Counted from the stretch's first letter, positions 29,327 through 38,366 are shown. The stretch is DNA of 64,000 bases from Dietzia lutea (GCF_003096075.1 NZ_CP015449.1:2535001-2599000); one strand, 5' to 3'. Notes: generated by a model from the sequence alone, not told the origin. A program made the numbers and translations.

Positions 29327-31145
29327 TGTCCACCTCTCGGCTCCGGGGCAGCCGCGTGTCCACGGCGGCCGCGAGGGCGTGCAGGAGCACCAGGTGGCAC
29401 TCCTGGATCACCGCCGTGTTGCAGGAGGCGACCCGGATCGACTCGTCGCACTCCTCCTCGAGCGGGTTGGGTCCGCCTCCGGTGAGCGCCCATGTGGTGA
29501 CGCCGCGTTCGCGCGCCCGGCGGGCGGCGGCGATGACGTTCTCGCTGGTGCCGCTCGTGGACAGCAACACGAGGATGTCACCCGGCGAGGCGTGCGCCTC
29601 GACCTGGCGGGCGAAGACCTCCGCGTAGCCGTAGTCGTTGCCGATCGCGGTGAGCCCGGACAGATCGGAGGTCAGGGCGATCGCGGAGACAGGGCGCCGG
29701 TCCTCGATGAACCGTCCGACGAACTCGGCAGTGAAGTGCTGGGCCTCGGCCGCGCTGCCGCCGTTGCCGGCGGCCAGGAGCCGGCCGCCCGCGAGCAGGC
29801 GCGCGGTGAGCCGGCCCGCCCACCGGTCGAGGGTGGGCCCGTGTCGGGCGACGTCGTCGAGGGCCGCGCGCAGTCCCCCGAGGTGCGACTCGAGCCACCC
29901 GCTGGCGGGGGTCGCGTCCCCTGCCGTGCGGGGGGCGGCCGACCGCGCGGCGTCCGCGTAGGCGGCGAGGGTCGCGTCCACGACGCCGTCCCAGGAGAAG
30001 AGGGTCTCGACGCGCCGACGCGCAGCGACTCCCATGGCCTCCGCGCGGTCGCGGTCGTCGAGCAGCTCGGTCACCGCCCGGGTGACAGCCGCCTGGTCGC
30101 CGGGTGGCACGAGTAGCCCGGTGACCCCGTCGTCGACGGAGTCGAGCAGCCCGCCCACGGCCGTGCCGACGAGGGGGCGGCCGCACGCCATGGCCTCGAG
30201 CGGGACCATACCGAAGGGTTCGTACCACGGGGTCACCACCACGACATCGGCGGAGGCGAGCAGGGCGGCGGCGTCCGGGCGGTCGAGCCGCCCGGTGAAG
30301 GTCACCCGGTCGTCGACACCGAGTTCGCGCGCGAGCGCCTGCAGCCGCACGGCCTCGGGGTCGCGGTCGAGTTCCGTGCGGTCGGGCCCGCCGGCCACGA
30401 CGAGGTCGGCGTCGGGAATCGAGCTGAGCGTGCGGATGGCGTGGTCGATGCCCTTGCGCGGCACCATCCGGCCGAGCGAGACGATCCGGCGGTACCCGTC
30501 GCGGCGCGGCGGCAGGTGTTCCGCACGCGTCCGGTGGGCGTCGGGGCGGAACAGTTCGAGGTCGACCCCGCAGGGGATGACGTGGATCCGGTCGGGATCG
30601 GAGCCGAGATCGACGAGCTCGCGGCGTTCGTCGCGACAGCTGGCGGTGACGGCGTCGGCTCCGGTGGCGAGCGCGACCTCGTCGGCGAGGCGGCCGGGCG
30701 GGCTGGTGTCCGCACTGCCCTGGTGACGCCGCTTGACCACGCCGAGGGCGTGGAACGTCTGGAGGAAGGGCACGTCGACCGTCTGCCGGGCGCGCTGCAC
30801 GGCCAACCCGGACATCCAGAAGTGGGCGTGGGCGACGTCGGGGACCCCGTCGGCGAGCCAGTGCCGGGCGAGCGCACGCCCGAACTCGTCCATGTAGGGG
30901 GCGAGCTCGTCCTTGGGCAGCGGGGCCGGAGGCCCGGCGGTGACGTGGACCAGCTGCACGCGCTCGGCGAGCCGGATCGTCTCGTGCGCCGAGGCCGACT
31001 CTCTACGGGTGTAGACGGTGACGTCGTGGCCGCGCGCGCCGAGGCCGGTCGCCAGCTCGGCGACGTACACGTTCTGGCCGCCGGCGTCCTCCCCGCCGAG
31101 CGCGGCCAGGGGGCTCGCGTGTTCCGATACGAGTGCGATCCTCAT
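29316..31145 (-). CDS. Fusion: GT4 glycosyltransferase + GmhA-like heptose-phosphate isomerase
   Basis: 609 residues with two enzymes in one chain. Residues 1-400 are a GT4 glycosyltransferase: MRIALVSEHASPLAALGGED start, SLGRMVPRKGID (223-234), and EPFGMVPLEAMACGRPLV (309-326). Residues 415-609 are a SIS-fold phosphoheptose isomerase: NGGSAAEAQH (461-470), STSGTSENVI (529-538), IQECHLVLLH (580-589). The zinc/catalytic set of GmhA is intact as H470, E474, Q581 and H589, with the same spacing as H61, E65, Q172, H180 in E. coli. It starts the heptose pathway from sedoheptulose 7-phosphate while adding a sugar elsewhere. The ATG overlaps the upstream stop by 4 nt. Confidence 0.9.
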   Translation of the reverse strand: MRIALVSEHASPLAALGGEDAGGQNVYVAELATGLGARGHDVTVYTRRESASAHETIRLAERVQLVHVTAGPPAPLPKDELAPYMDEFGRALARHWLADGVPDVAHAHFWMSGLAVQRARQTVDVPFLQTFHALGVVKRRHQGSADTSPPGRLADEVALATGADAVTASCRDERRELVDLGSDPDRIHVIPCGVDLELFRPDAHRTRAEHLPPRRDGYRRIVSLGRMVPRKGIDHAIRTLSSIPDADLVVAGGPDRTELDRDPEAVRLQALARELGVDDRVTFTGRLDRPDAAALLASADVVVVTPWYEPFGMVPLEAMACGRPLVGTAVGGLLDSVDDGVTGLLVPPGDQAAVTRAVTELLDDRDRAEAMGVAARRRVETLFSWDGVVDATLAAYADAARSAAPRTAGDATPASGWLESHLGGLRAALDDVARHGPTLDRWAGRLTARLLAGGRLLAAGNGGSAAEAQHFTAEFVGRFIEDRRPVSAIALTSDLSGLTAIGNDYGYAEVFARQVEAHASPGDILVLLSTSGTSENVIAAARRARERGVTTWALTGGGPNPLEEECDESIRVASCNTAVIQECHLVLLHALAAAVDTRLPRSREVDNAR

Positions 31146-32113
31146 GCCGTCACCTCCTGCAGGACGGTGTCCCAGTCCGCGAGGAAGCGGCCGAGTCCAT
31201 AGTGGCGCAGTGCGTGGTCCCGGGCGGCGGCGCCGGCCGCCGCGGCGGCGTCGCGGTCGTGAAGCCAGTCCCGGGCGCGCGCGAGCAGCTCGTCAGGGTC
31301 GTTGCTGAGCAGGCCCGCCTCGGGCGGCACCGCGTGGGGCGCCTCGGTGGTGCTCAGCGCCAGGACCGGCATGCCGAGCGTCATGGCCTCGAGCAGGGCC
31401 AGGCCGAGGCTGGTCCACCGGTACGGGTGGAAGTAGGCGCGGTGGCGGCCGAGCGTGCGGTGCAGTTCGGCCTGGGGCGGGTTCTCGTGCAGCGTCGGCG
31501 CGAGGTGCGGCGCGAGCTCGGCGAGCTCGTCCATCCCCATGCCGTAGACGTGGAGGGAAACCTGACGTCCCAGGTCCACGACGAGGTCGGTGCCGGCGAT
31601 GCGGCCACGGCGTACCGGTTCGTTGACGACGACGGCGAGGCTGGCGTCCTCCCCCGTCCACGCCCGCCCCGGGTCGACGATGCCGTGCTCGACCACGCCG
31701 GTGCGCGCGGATCCGCAGTCCCACATCATGCGGTTGAAGCGGGTGACGTGGATGACGGGCACCCGGTCCTGGTCGGCCATCGGGTGCCGGGAGCTGACCG
31801 CGTGCTCGCGGGGGGTGTCGTGCTCGACGTAGACGGCCGGCACGTCGACGCCGGCCCGCAGTCCCGTCCACTCGCGCAGCAGGTCGACCTCGTGGGCACG
31901 TTGGAGGACCACCACGTCGATCCCGCCGCCCGTGGCCTGTTCGCGCAGCTGCCCGGGGTCGAGCTCGGAGACCGACGCGGGCCAGTCCCACGTCTGCGCG
32001 CGGCCGCGGCCGTCGGGGCCCCGGTCCGGCAGGACCGGCACGAGGTACTCGTGGTCACCCTGGACGAAGGACGTGGTCCAGGATCCGTGGACGTGCCAGA
32101 TCAGGATGCGCAT
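31142..32113 (-). CDS. Glycosyltransferase, GT4-like
   Basis: 323 residues from the ATG at 32113 (MRILIWHVHGSWTTSFVQGD). The N-terminal half binds an acceptor; VEHDTPREH, VTRFNRMMWDCG and the C-terminal YRWTSLGLALLEAMTLGMPVL, equivalent to the E-x7-E donor-binding motif of GT4 enzymes, are visible. Its ATG is 13 nt inside the end of the GT9 gene. The long open frame reading through from 34051 is a shadow. Donor and acceptor unknown. Confidence 0.8.
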   Translation of the reverse strand: MRILIWHVHGSWTTSFVQGDHEYLVPVLPDRGPDGRGRAQTWDWPASVSELDPGQLREQATGGGIDVVVLQRAHEVDLLREWTGLRAGVDVPAVYVEHDTPREHAVSSRHPMADQDRVPVIHVTRFNRMMWDCGSARTGVVEHGIVDPGRAWTGEDASLAVVVNEPVRRGRIAGTDLVVDLGRQVSLHVYGMGMDELAELAPHLAPTLHENPPQAELHRTLGRHRAYFHPYRWTSLGLALLEAMTLGMPVLALSTTEAPHAVPPEAGLLSNDPDELLARARDWLHDRDAAAAAGAAARDHALRHYGLGRFLADWDTVLQEVTA

Positions 32114-33213
32114 CGGGTTCTCCTCTCCGTGGCGAGTTCGGTGACGGCGGAGACCACCTGGTCCGGCGGGACGCCGGTCAGGCACGGGTGCCCGTCGACG
32201 GGGCACTCGCGGGCGCGGGTGTCCCGGCACGGCGCGTGTTGGTCGCCGAGGAGGCGTACGGGCACGCCCCACGGCGCCCAGCGGTCGGCGGGGACGACCG
32301 GGGAGAACAGCGAGACGACGGGGGTGCCGACGGCGGCGGCCAGGTGGGCGGGGCCGGTGTTGCCGACGACGACGACGGCCGCCCGCTCGAGCACCGCGGC
32401 CAGCTGCGCCAGGTCGGTGCGTCCGGCGAGGTCGAGGACGCCGCCGTCGGTGCGGTGGGAGCCGTCGGCGCCCCGGGTGTCGTGGGGGCCGTCGCCGCCG
32501 GTGCCGCCGGGGCACGCGGCTAGGGTCCGGGCGACCAGCTCGCGCTCGCCGGGGCCGCCGGTGACCGCGACGAGGTACCCGACGTCGCGCAGCGCCGCGA
32601 CGATGCGGCCGGCGTGGGCGGGCGTGAGCGACCGGGCGGGGACGGACGCGCCGGGGTGGACGACGACGAGGTCGCGCCCGTCGCCTGGGAGCAGGTCGGT
32701 CACGTCGGGAAGCGGGTGCCGCACGGCGAGGCCGGGGATGCGGTCCGGTCGCCGGGCGCCGGCCGCGACGGCGATCTCGACGGCGGCCTCGACCTCGTGC
32801 CCGCCGCCGGGCGGGTCGTCGCGGCGGACGCGCACGTCGAGCAGCGAGCCGGGGTAGTCCACGCTGGCGGCGGCGATGAAGGGCACGCTGGCCAGCCGCA
32901 GCAGCAGCGCCATCGGCAGGGGGCTCTGGTGGAAGGAGGTGAACACCACCGCCCGGTCGTAGCCCCCGGACGCGATCCGCTCGACCAGCTCCGCGGTGGC
33001 GGCGCGGTCGACCGGCGGCGGGCGGAAGCCCGACCAGGGGGCGTCGTGGACCAGCACCTCGGAGACCGCCGGGAGGAGCCCGGCGGCCGCCAGGCCCTGG
33101 GAGGAGACCAGCAGGTCGACCACGTCGCCGGTCTCCGCCAGCAGGGTCAGGGCGGGGCCGCAGAGCAGCACGTCGCCGTCGGAGTCGAGCCGGACGGCCA
33201 GGGTTCGTCCCAT
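32101..33213 (-). CDS. Glycosyltransferase family 9 (heptosyltransferase family), second copy
   Basis: 370 residues from the ATG at 33213 (MGRTLAVRLDSDGDVLLCGP), sharing 1 nt with the upstream stop (TGATG). GT9 motifs: LVVVHPGASVPARSLTP and VVVVGNTGPAHLAAAVGTPVVSLFSPVVP. A Gly/Asp/His-rich insert (about 290-310) precedes the second motif. CRDTRARECPVDGHPCL near the end has three cysteines, as in some WaaC/WaaF relatives. Together with the gene at 26884 it gives two heptosyltransferase-type enzymes in one operon. Confidence 0.85.
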   Translation of the reverse strand: MGRTLAVRLDSDGDVLLCGPALTLLAETGDVVDLLVSSQGLAAAGLLPAVSEVLVHDAPWSGFRPPPVDRAATAELVERIASGGYDRAVVFTSFHQSPLPMALLLRLASVPFIAAASVDYPGSLLDVRVRRDDPPGGGHEVEAAVEIAVAAGARRPDRIPGLAVRHPLPDVTDLLPGDGRDLVVVHPGASVPARSLTPAHAGRIVAALRDVGYLVAVTGGPGERELVARTLAACPGGTGGDGPHDTRGADGSHRTDGGVLDLAGRTDLAQLAAVLERAAVVVVGNTGPAHLAAAVGTPVVSLFSPVVPADRWAPWGVPVRLLGDQHAPCRDTRARECPVDGHPCLTGVPPDQVVSAVTELATERRTRCAS

Positions 33214-34838
33214 CAGCGCAGCACCTCCCCCACCGCCGTGAGCAGGTCGGGGGCGACGCACGGGGCGTCGCGGACCTCCTCGGGCCGGGTGACCGGGGTG
33301 GGTACGAGGACCGGCCGGGCACGTGCGGCCAGGGCGGCCTCGACGTCGGCGCCGATGTCCCCGATGACCACGCACTCACGCGGGTCGACGCCGAGGTCGG
33401 CGGCGGCGCCGGTGACGAGGCCGGGTTCGGGCTTGCGGCAGCCGCACCCGTCCTCCGGTCCGTGCGGGCAGTAGCGCCAGGTGTCCATCCCGCCGAGGAG
33501 CTCGTCGACCCGGGCGTTGACCGCGCGGACCGCCGCCTCGTCGAGCAGTCCGCGGGCGATCCCGGACTGGTTGGAGACCACACCCACCGCCAGGCCCGCG
33601 GCGCGGGCCCGGTCGACGGCCTCGCGGGCGCCGGGCATGAGCTCGACCTTCTCCGGGTCCCCGTTGTAGGGCACGTCCCGCACGAGGGTGCCGTCGCGGT
33701 CGAACAGCACCGCGCGGGGCGTCGGCGGCCACGGCGTCGCGTCACGGTGGCGTCGCCACCCGTCGACCCGGTGGCGGACCGCCGCGAACGGGATGGTGAG
33801 CGAGGTCGGGACCATCCGGCGCGCCTCGGCGCGGAACTCCGGGTGGCCGGGCCGGGGCCCGGGGCCGAGTCGGATGGCCAGGAAGCGCGTGGTGAGTCCG
33901 GCCCAGGCCAGCGCACCGACTCCGGCCGCCGCGCCGGCCGCACGGGCGGTGCCGGCCGCGCCGCCCGTCCCGGCATCGGCCCCGGTCGCGTAGCCCGCGG
34001 CGGGCGTGGTGCGCGCCCACGCGCCCGCGGCCACCGCCGTGGCAGCGCCACCCGCGGCGACCAGCGCCGCGGCCACCGTCGCGACGTGGTAGCCGAACCC
34101 GCCGCCCGGGGCCTGCGCCACCTCGCGCCAGCGCGGGCCGTGCAACCTCCGCATGAGGGCGTCGTCGGCGTTGCCTGCCTGCAGGCGCAGGCTCACCCCG
34201 TCGTCGGCCGGGCGCACGGGGTGGATGATGTGCCGCGCACCGCGGGTGAGCGACCAGCCCGCGCGGCGGATCCGCAGCGCGAGATCGGCGTCCTCGCGGA
34301 AGGCCCGGGGGAACCGCTCGTCGAAGCCCGCCACCTGCTCGAGGGCCGCGCGGCGGTACGCCATGTCCGCGGTCGCCCAGTCCGCGCCCTCGAGCGCGGC
34401 GACGTTGCGCTCCCAGTCCGTCGGCGGGCGATCGGTCGGACGCGGCACGCGGATCGAGGCCTGCGTGGCGCCCGTGTCCGGGCCGCACGCCGCGAGGTCG
34501 TCCACGAGTCCGGGGAGCCACCCGTCGGGCAGGATCACGTCGTCGTCGAGGAAGGAGATCCACTCGGGTGCCGACTCGCGGGTGGCCTGCCAGCCGCGGT
34601 TTCGGGCGGCGGCGGGTCCGCGCCCGTAGCCGCGGACGACTCGCAGTGGCCAGTCGACGCCCGGCAGGCTCGCCGTCAGCGGCTCGACGCGCCCCGGCCG
34701 GTCGTCGACGAGCACGACCTCCACGGGTGCCGGGTGGGCGTCGTCGGTCCGCTGCGCGGCCAGGGAGTCGAGCATCGCCTGCAGGCACGGTCGACCGATG
34801 GTGGGCACGACGATCGCCCAGCGGGGCGCTCGGCTCAT
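33213..34838 (-). CDS. Fusion: GT2 glycosyltransferase + GmhB-like heptose-bisphosphate phosphatase
   Basis: 541 residues. Residues 1-240 are a GT-A fold family-2 glycosyltransferase: VVPTIGRP (10-17), LVDDRPG, AARNRGW and the DDD metal site (98-100). Residues 250-320 are an Ala/Gly-rich, hydrophobic linker that could span or touch the membrane. Residues 375-541 are a HAD-IIIA phosphatase: DRDGTL (380-385), SNQSGIARG (422-430), zinc loop CPHGPEDGCGCRKP (457-470) and GDIGAD (493-498). The zinc loop is a GmhB hallmark, so it should remove the 7-phosphate of heptose 1,7-bisphosphate. The ATG overlaps the carbamoyltransferase stop by 4 nt. Confidence 0.9.
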   Translation of the reverse strand: MSRAPRWAIVVPTIGRPCLQAMLDSLAAQRTDDAHPAPVEVVLVDDRPGRVEPLTASLPGVDWPLRVVRGYGRGPAAARNRGWQATRESAPEWISFLDDDVILPDGWLPGLVDDLAACGPDTGATQASIRVPRPTDRPPTDWERNVAALEGADWATADMAYRRAALEQVAGFDERFPRAFREDADLALRIRRAGWSLTRGARHIIHPVRPADDGVSLRLQAGNADDALMRRLHGPRWREVAQAPGGGFGYHVATVAAALVAAGGAATAVAAGAWARTTPAAGYATGADAGTGGAAGTARAAGAAAGVGALAWAGLTTRFLAIRLGPGPRPGHPEFRAEARRMVPTSLTIPFAAVRHRVDGWRRHRDATPWPPTPRAVLFDRDGTLVRDVPYNGDPEKVELMPGAREAVDRARAAGLAVGVVSNQSGIARGLLDEAAVRAVNARVDELLGGMDTWRYCPHGPEDGCGCRKPEPGLVTGAAADLGVDPRECVVIGDIGADVEAALAARARPVLVPTPVTRPEEVRDAPCVAPDLLTAVGEVLR

Positions 34839-36475
34839 GCGTCACCGCCGGCCACGAAGTCCGCGCGGCGCACGAGGTGCGGGCCGAGCACCAGCGCGGC
34901 GACCGGCGCCGACCCGAACAACTCGAGGGCGTCACGGGGATCGTCGACCATGGGTCGGCCGGCCGTGTTGAGGCTCGTGTTGACCAGCACCGGGACGCCG
35001 GTCCGCGCCTCGAAGGCGCGCAGCAGGTCGGCGACCCTGGGCGTGTCGGTGTCGGAGACGGTCTGGACCCGCGCGGTGCCGTCGGTGTGCACCACTGCGG
35101 GCAGCCTGTCCCGCCATTCGGGCCGCACGGTGTGCACGAACAGCATGTACGGACTCGGCAGCGGGCCGTCGGTGACGATGTCGGCGGCGCGTTCGGCGAG
35201 GATCATGGGGGCGACGGGCCGGAACTGCTCGCGACCCTTGACGTCGTTGAGCCGCTCGACGTTCGTGGCCCGCGTCGGGTTGGCCAGCAGGGACCGGCGG
35301 CCCAGCGCCCGGGGGCCGAACTCACTACGCCCGTCGAACCACGCGATGACGCCGTCGTCGGCGAGCAGATCGGCCACCTCGCCCGCCAGGTCCTCCGGGG
35401 TGGTGAAGGGCACGCGGGCCGCGGTGAGCCACTGCGCCAGCTCGTCGTCGTCCCATCCACGCCCCGCCGCGGGGTCCACGGCACCCGGGGCGAGCTCGTC
35501 CTGCTCGCGCGCCAGGTGCAGCGCCGCTCCCAGGGCGGTGCCGGAGTCGCCGGACGCCGGCTGGACCCACACCTCCTCGAAGGGGCCCTCGCGCCAGATC
35601 CGCGTGTTGGCCACGCAGTTCAGCGCGGTCCCGCCCGCCATGGTGAGCACGGTCGCGCGCGTCTGCCGGTGAAGCCACTCCGCGTTGGCGACCAAGACCT
35701 CCTCGACCCCGGCCTGCACCGACGCGGCGAGGTCGGCGTGCACGCCGCCCCACGTCCCGTCGTCGACGCGGCGGGGCGCGAACCGCTCCCACTCCGGGGC
35801 GCGCGCGGTGAACCCCCCGTCCGGGTTCGCGTGCAGACTCTCGCGCAGCTCGGGCAGGAAGCGAGGCTCGCCGTAGGAGGCCAGCGCCATCACCTTGAAC
35901 TCATCGCTCGAGCGCAGGAAGCCCAGGTGCTCGGTGAGCGACTCGTAGTACAGGCCCAGCGAATCGGGCAGGTCCTGGCGGTGACAGATCTCGAGCTCGC
36001 CGTCGCGGTAGTGGCCGGCGAGCTGGGAGTGCCGCTCCCCCCGGCCGTCGTTGACCAGGACCGCGCACGTGCGGTGCGGCCCGGCCAGGGCGGCGGAGGC
36101 GGCGTGCGCGACGTGGTGCTCGACGAACCGCACCCGGCCGGGGTCCAGTCCGGGCAGCGCCTCGGCGAGGAACTCGGGCGCGCGCCGCACGTAGTCGATC
36201 CGCACCGGGTCGAAGGGGTCGTCGGGCTGCGGCGCCGCCAGCTCGGCGTCGAAGGCGTACCCCACCGCGTCGAGGTCGGCCGCGGTGACGCCGGCCTCCT
36301 CGAGGCACCAGCGCATCGACAGCTCCGGTAACTCCCACGCCGAGAACGGCACCGGCCGCTTGGCGTGCTTGCGGCGGGAGAAGCGTTCCTCCTCGGCGGC
36401 GGCTACCACGCGTCCGTCGACGACCAGCGCGGCGGACGAATCGTGGAAGGTGGCATTGACTCCCAAGACGATCAT
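34835..36475 (-). CDS. Carbamoyltransferase, NodU/CmcH family
   Basis: 546 residues, normal for the family. N-terminal Kae1-like ASKHA domain starts MIVLGVNATFHDSSAALV, with VEHHVAHAASA (metal-site histidines) and the C-terminal domain FGPRALGRRSLLANP, FRPVAPMIL, VLVNTSLN. Family members transfer carbamoyl from carbamoyl-phosphate to a hydroxyl on a sugar or antibiotic, via carbamoyl-adenylate. As first gene of the eight-gene heptose operon it would carbamoylate the glycan made there. The ATG at 36475 lies 52 nt after a glycosyltransferase gene, so the operon may begin further upstream. Confidence 0.9.
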   Translation of the reverse strand: MIVLGVNATFHDSSAALVVDGRVVAAAEEERFSRRKHAKRPVPFSAWELPELSMRWCLEEAGVTAADLDAVGYAFDAELAAPQPDDPFDPVRIDYVRRAPEFLAEALPGLDPGRVRFVEHHVAHAASAALAGPHRTCAVLVNDGRGERHSQLAGHYRDGELEICHRQDLPDSLGLYYESLTEHLGFLRSSDEFKVMALASYGEPRFLPELRESLHANPDGGFTARAPEWERFAPRRVDDGTWGGVHADLAASVQAGVEEVLVANAEWLHRQTRATVLTMAGGTALNCVANTRIWREGPFEEVWVQPASGDSGTALGAALHLAREQDELAPGAVDPAAGRGWDDDELAQWLTAARVPFTTPEDLAGEVADLLADDGVIAWFDGRSEFGPRALGRRSLLANPTRATNVERLNDVKGREQFRPVAPMILAERAADIVTDGPLPSPYMLFVHTVRPEWRDRLPAVVHTDGTARVQTVSDTDTPRVADLLRAFEARTGVPVLVNTSLNTAGRPMVDDPRDALELFGSAPVAALVLGPHLVRRADFVAGGDA

Positions 36476-36527
36476 GGCGCCAACTTAGGCGCGATCGGGG
36501 GGAAGTGGCTACCGCTCGCGTCGACTC

Positions 36528-37448
36528 TCAACTGTCGTAGCGCCGTGCCGCGCTGGACCTCTGGCTCTCCTCGAGGGCCAGGAAACGGGCCTCGACGTGC
36601 GGCGGCAGGACCCGCCGATCCCTCGCCACCCAGGCCGCGCCGCGGAGGGCGTCGAGTACCCCCGCAGCGGTGACGCGATCCCGCGGCGCGCCCGCGAGGA
36701 CGTCTCGGGTGCGCCGGAGCGCGGCGGGCAACGGTCGGCGGAGCCACGTGAACCACAGGGTGTTGCGGATGCCGTGACGGCGGCGCAGGTGCGGATCCCG
36801 CAACACCGACGCCCGGTGGTGCACGGTCATCTCGGGCAGGTAGCACAGCTCCCATCCCGCGGCGGCGAGGTCGGCCGCGAGCAGCTCCTCCTCGCCACCC
36901 AGCCACAGGCGCTCGTGGAAGCCGCCGACCTCCCGGTACGCCTCCGCCCGGACGATGCTCGCCCCCGCGAGGAAGCTGCCGAGCGCCGGCCCGGGCAGCC
37001 AGTCCGGTCCGCGCACCGGCGAGTTCTCCAGCTCCGGCACGATCGGGTCGTCCTCGCCGCCCGGCTCCACGACGATCCGCGCGGTGACCACGCCCAGCCG
37101 TGGATGCGCGTCGAGGGCGTCGGCCCCGGCGCGCAGCGAACCCGGGTCCCACCACGTGTCGTCGTCGCAGAACGCGACGTAGGGGGTGCTCGCCGCGTCC
37201 ACGCCGAGGTTGCGACCGACCGCGCCGAGGTTCGTGGGGCTGGCGATGAGCCGCACGTCGGGGTGCTGCCGGGTGATGGCGTCGGCGGTGCCGTCGGTGG
37301 ACCCGTTGTCGACGACGATGACCTCCGGCACCTCGGGGAGCCCCGCCAGACGGTCCAGAGCGGCGAGCGCCTCCTCGCGGCGGTTCCAGGTGATCATCAC
37401 CACGCTCACCCTGGGATCCCGGCCCTCCGGCCCCGGTGCACTGCTCAT
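36528..37448 (-). CDS. Glycosyltransferase family 2
   Basis: 306 residues from the ATG at 37448, preceded by GGAAGGAGAGACGG. GT-A fold pattern: VSVVMITWNRREEAL, VIVVDNGSTDGTAD, and the metal-binding AFCDDDTWWDPGSL, then GGEEELLAADLAAAGWELCYLPE. It is clearly related to the next gene (37521-38366), with the same DDD-x-WW and GEEE blocks, suggesting a tandem duplication. A rhamnosyl- or galactosyl-type transferase is likely, but the sugar is not readable. Confidence 0.85.
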   Translation of the reverse strand: MSSAPGPEGRDPRVSVVMITWNRREEALAALDRLAGLPEVPEVIVVDNGSTDGTADAITRQHPDVRLIASPTNLGAVGRNLGVDAASTPYVAFCDDDTWWDPGSLRAGADALDAHPRLGVVTARIVVEPGGEDDPIVPELENSPVRGPDWLPGPALGSFLAGASIVRAEAYREVGGFHERLWLGGEEELLAADLAAAGWELCYLPEMTVHHRASVLRDPHLRRRHGIRNTLWFTWLRRPLPAALRRTRDVLAGAPRDRVTAAGVLDALRGAAWVARDRRVLPPHVEARFLALEESQRSSAARRYDS

Positions 37449-37520
37449 CCGTCTCTCCTTCCGTGTGCTTCCACCTGTCCCCTGTGGGGCTTCTACCCCT
37501 CGTCCGCGGCGCGGACCCAT

Positions 37521-38366
37521 CTATCCGTCGTCCGCGGCGCGGAGCCGCTCCCGCGCGCGCAGCGTGCGCTCCCCCACCACCCGGCGCGCGGCGAGCGCGG
37601 CGGGAATCCTCGGAACCGCGCTGAGTAGTCCCCTCCGCCCGTCCGCGCTGCGCATCCCGTCCACGACCTCACCCGCGACCGCGCCCGCCGGCAACCGGAG
37701 GACCGCGGTGAGGAGGCGGCTGCGGGTGAGTCCCGCCCGGCGGATCCCCGGCGCGTCACGCACCGGCGACGGGTGGTGGTGAGCCACGAGGTCCGGGACG
37801 TGGCAGATCTGCCAGCCCGCGTCGTGCAGGTCGAGGGCGACCCGCTCCTCCTCGCCGGGAAAGCGGATGACGTCGTCGAATCCACCCACGCCGAGGAACG
37901 CCTCGCGGCGGACGATCGCACCGCACCCGACGAAACCCAGGAGGCCCGGGCCCGGGGCGTCCGGCGCGGTGCCCAGGGGCGAGTCGGCGAGGACCGCGTT
38001 GATCGGGTCCGGCTCGTCCGCCGGTCCCACGAGGATGGTGCCGGCGGCCAGTCCGAGGCGCGGATACTCGGCGAAGAGCCGCACCGCCCGCTCGAGGGAG
38101 TCCGGCTCCCACCACGAGTCGTCGTCGGCGAACGCGACGAGCTCGGTCCGCGCCGCCCGCGCGCCGACGGTGCGGGCCCTCGCGGCGAGGTTCTCGGGGG
38201 ACGCGATGACGCTCACGTGGTCGCCCGCCGCGCGGCACACCTCCACCGAGTCGTCGTCCGAGGCGTTGTCCACGACGATCACGGGCGCGTCATGGCGGGG
38301 CAGGGTGGCCCGGAGGTCCTCTCGCCGGTTCCTCGAGGCCACCACGACGGTCACGTTGGTGTTCAC
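37521..38366 (-). CDS. Glycosyltransferase family 2, paralogue
   Basis: 281 residues from the GTG at 38366 (VNTNVTVVVASRNRREDL). Motifs: VIVVDNASDDDSVE, AFADDDSWWEPDSLERA, FPGEEERVALDLHDAGWQICHVPD. No strong ribosome-binding site is seen, so translation may be leaderless. Only 66 nt separate its start from that of the divergent pyruvyltransferase-like gene. The long frame continuing to 39572 is a shadow of that gene. Confidence 0.83.
   Translation of the reverse strand: MNTNVTVVVASRNRREDLRATLPRHDAPVIVVDNASDDDSVEVCRAAGDHVSVIASPENLAARARTVGARAARTELVAFADDDSWWEPDSLERAVRLFAEYPRLGLAAGTILVGPADEPDPINAVLADSPLGTAPDAPGPGLLGFVGCGAIVRREAFLGVGGFDDVIRFPGEEERVALDLHDAGWQICHVPDLVAHHHPSPVRDAPGIRRAGLTRSRLLTAVLRLPAGAVAGEVVDGMRSADGRRGLLSAVPRIPAALAARRVVGERTLRARERLRAADDG

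Noticed and set aside
31142-34051. A 969-codon minus-strand open frame covering the middle of the glycan operon.
   Set aside because: Only the last 323 codons (from 32113) show glycosyltransferase sequence; the rest is Arg/Pro-rich shadow of the GT9 and GT2-GmhB genes in other frames.
25916-36475. Heptose operon as recent transfer or contamination from a Gram-negative.
   Set aside because: GC content, codon style, overlaps and leader types look the same as the neighbours, and the glycosyltransferase fusions are not the Gram-negative arrangement.
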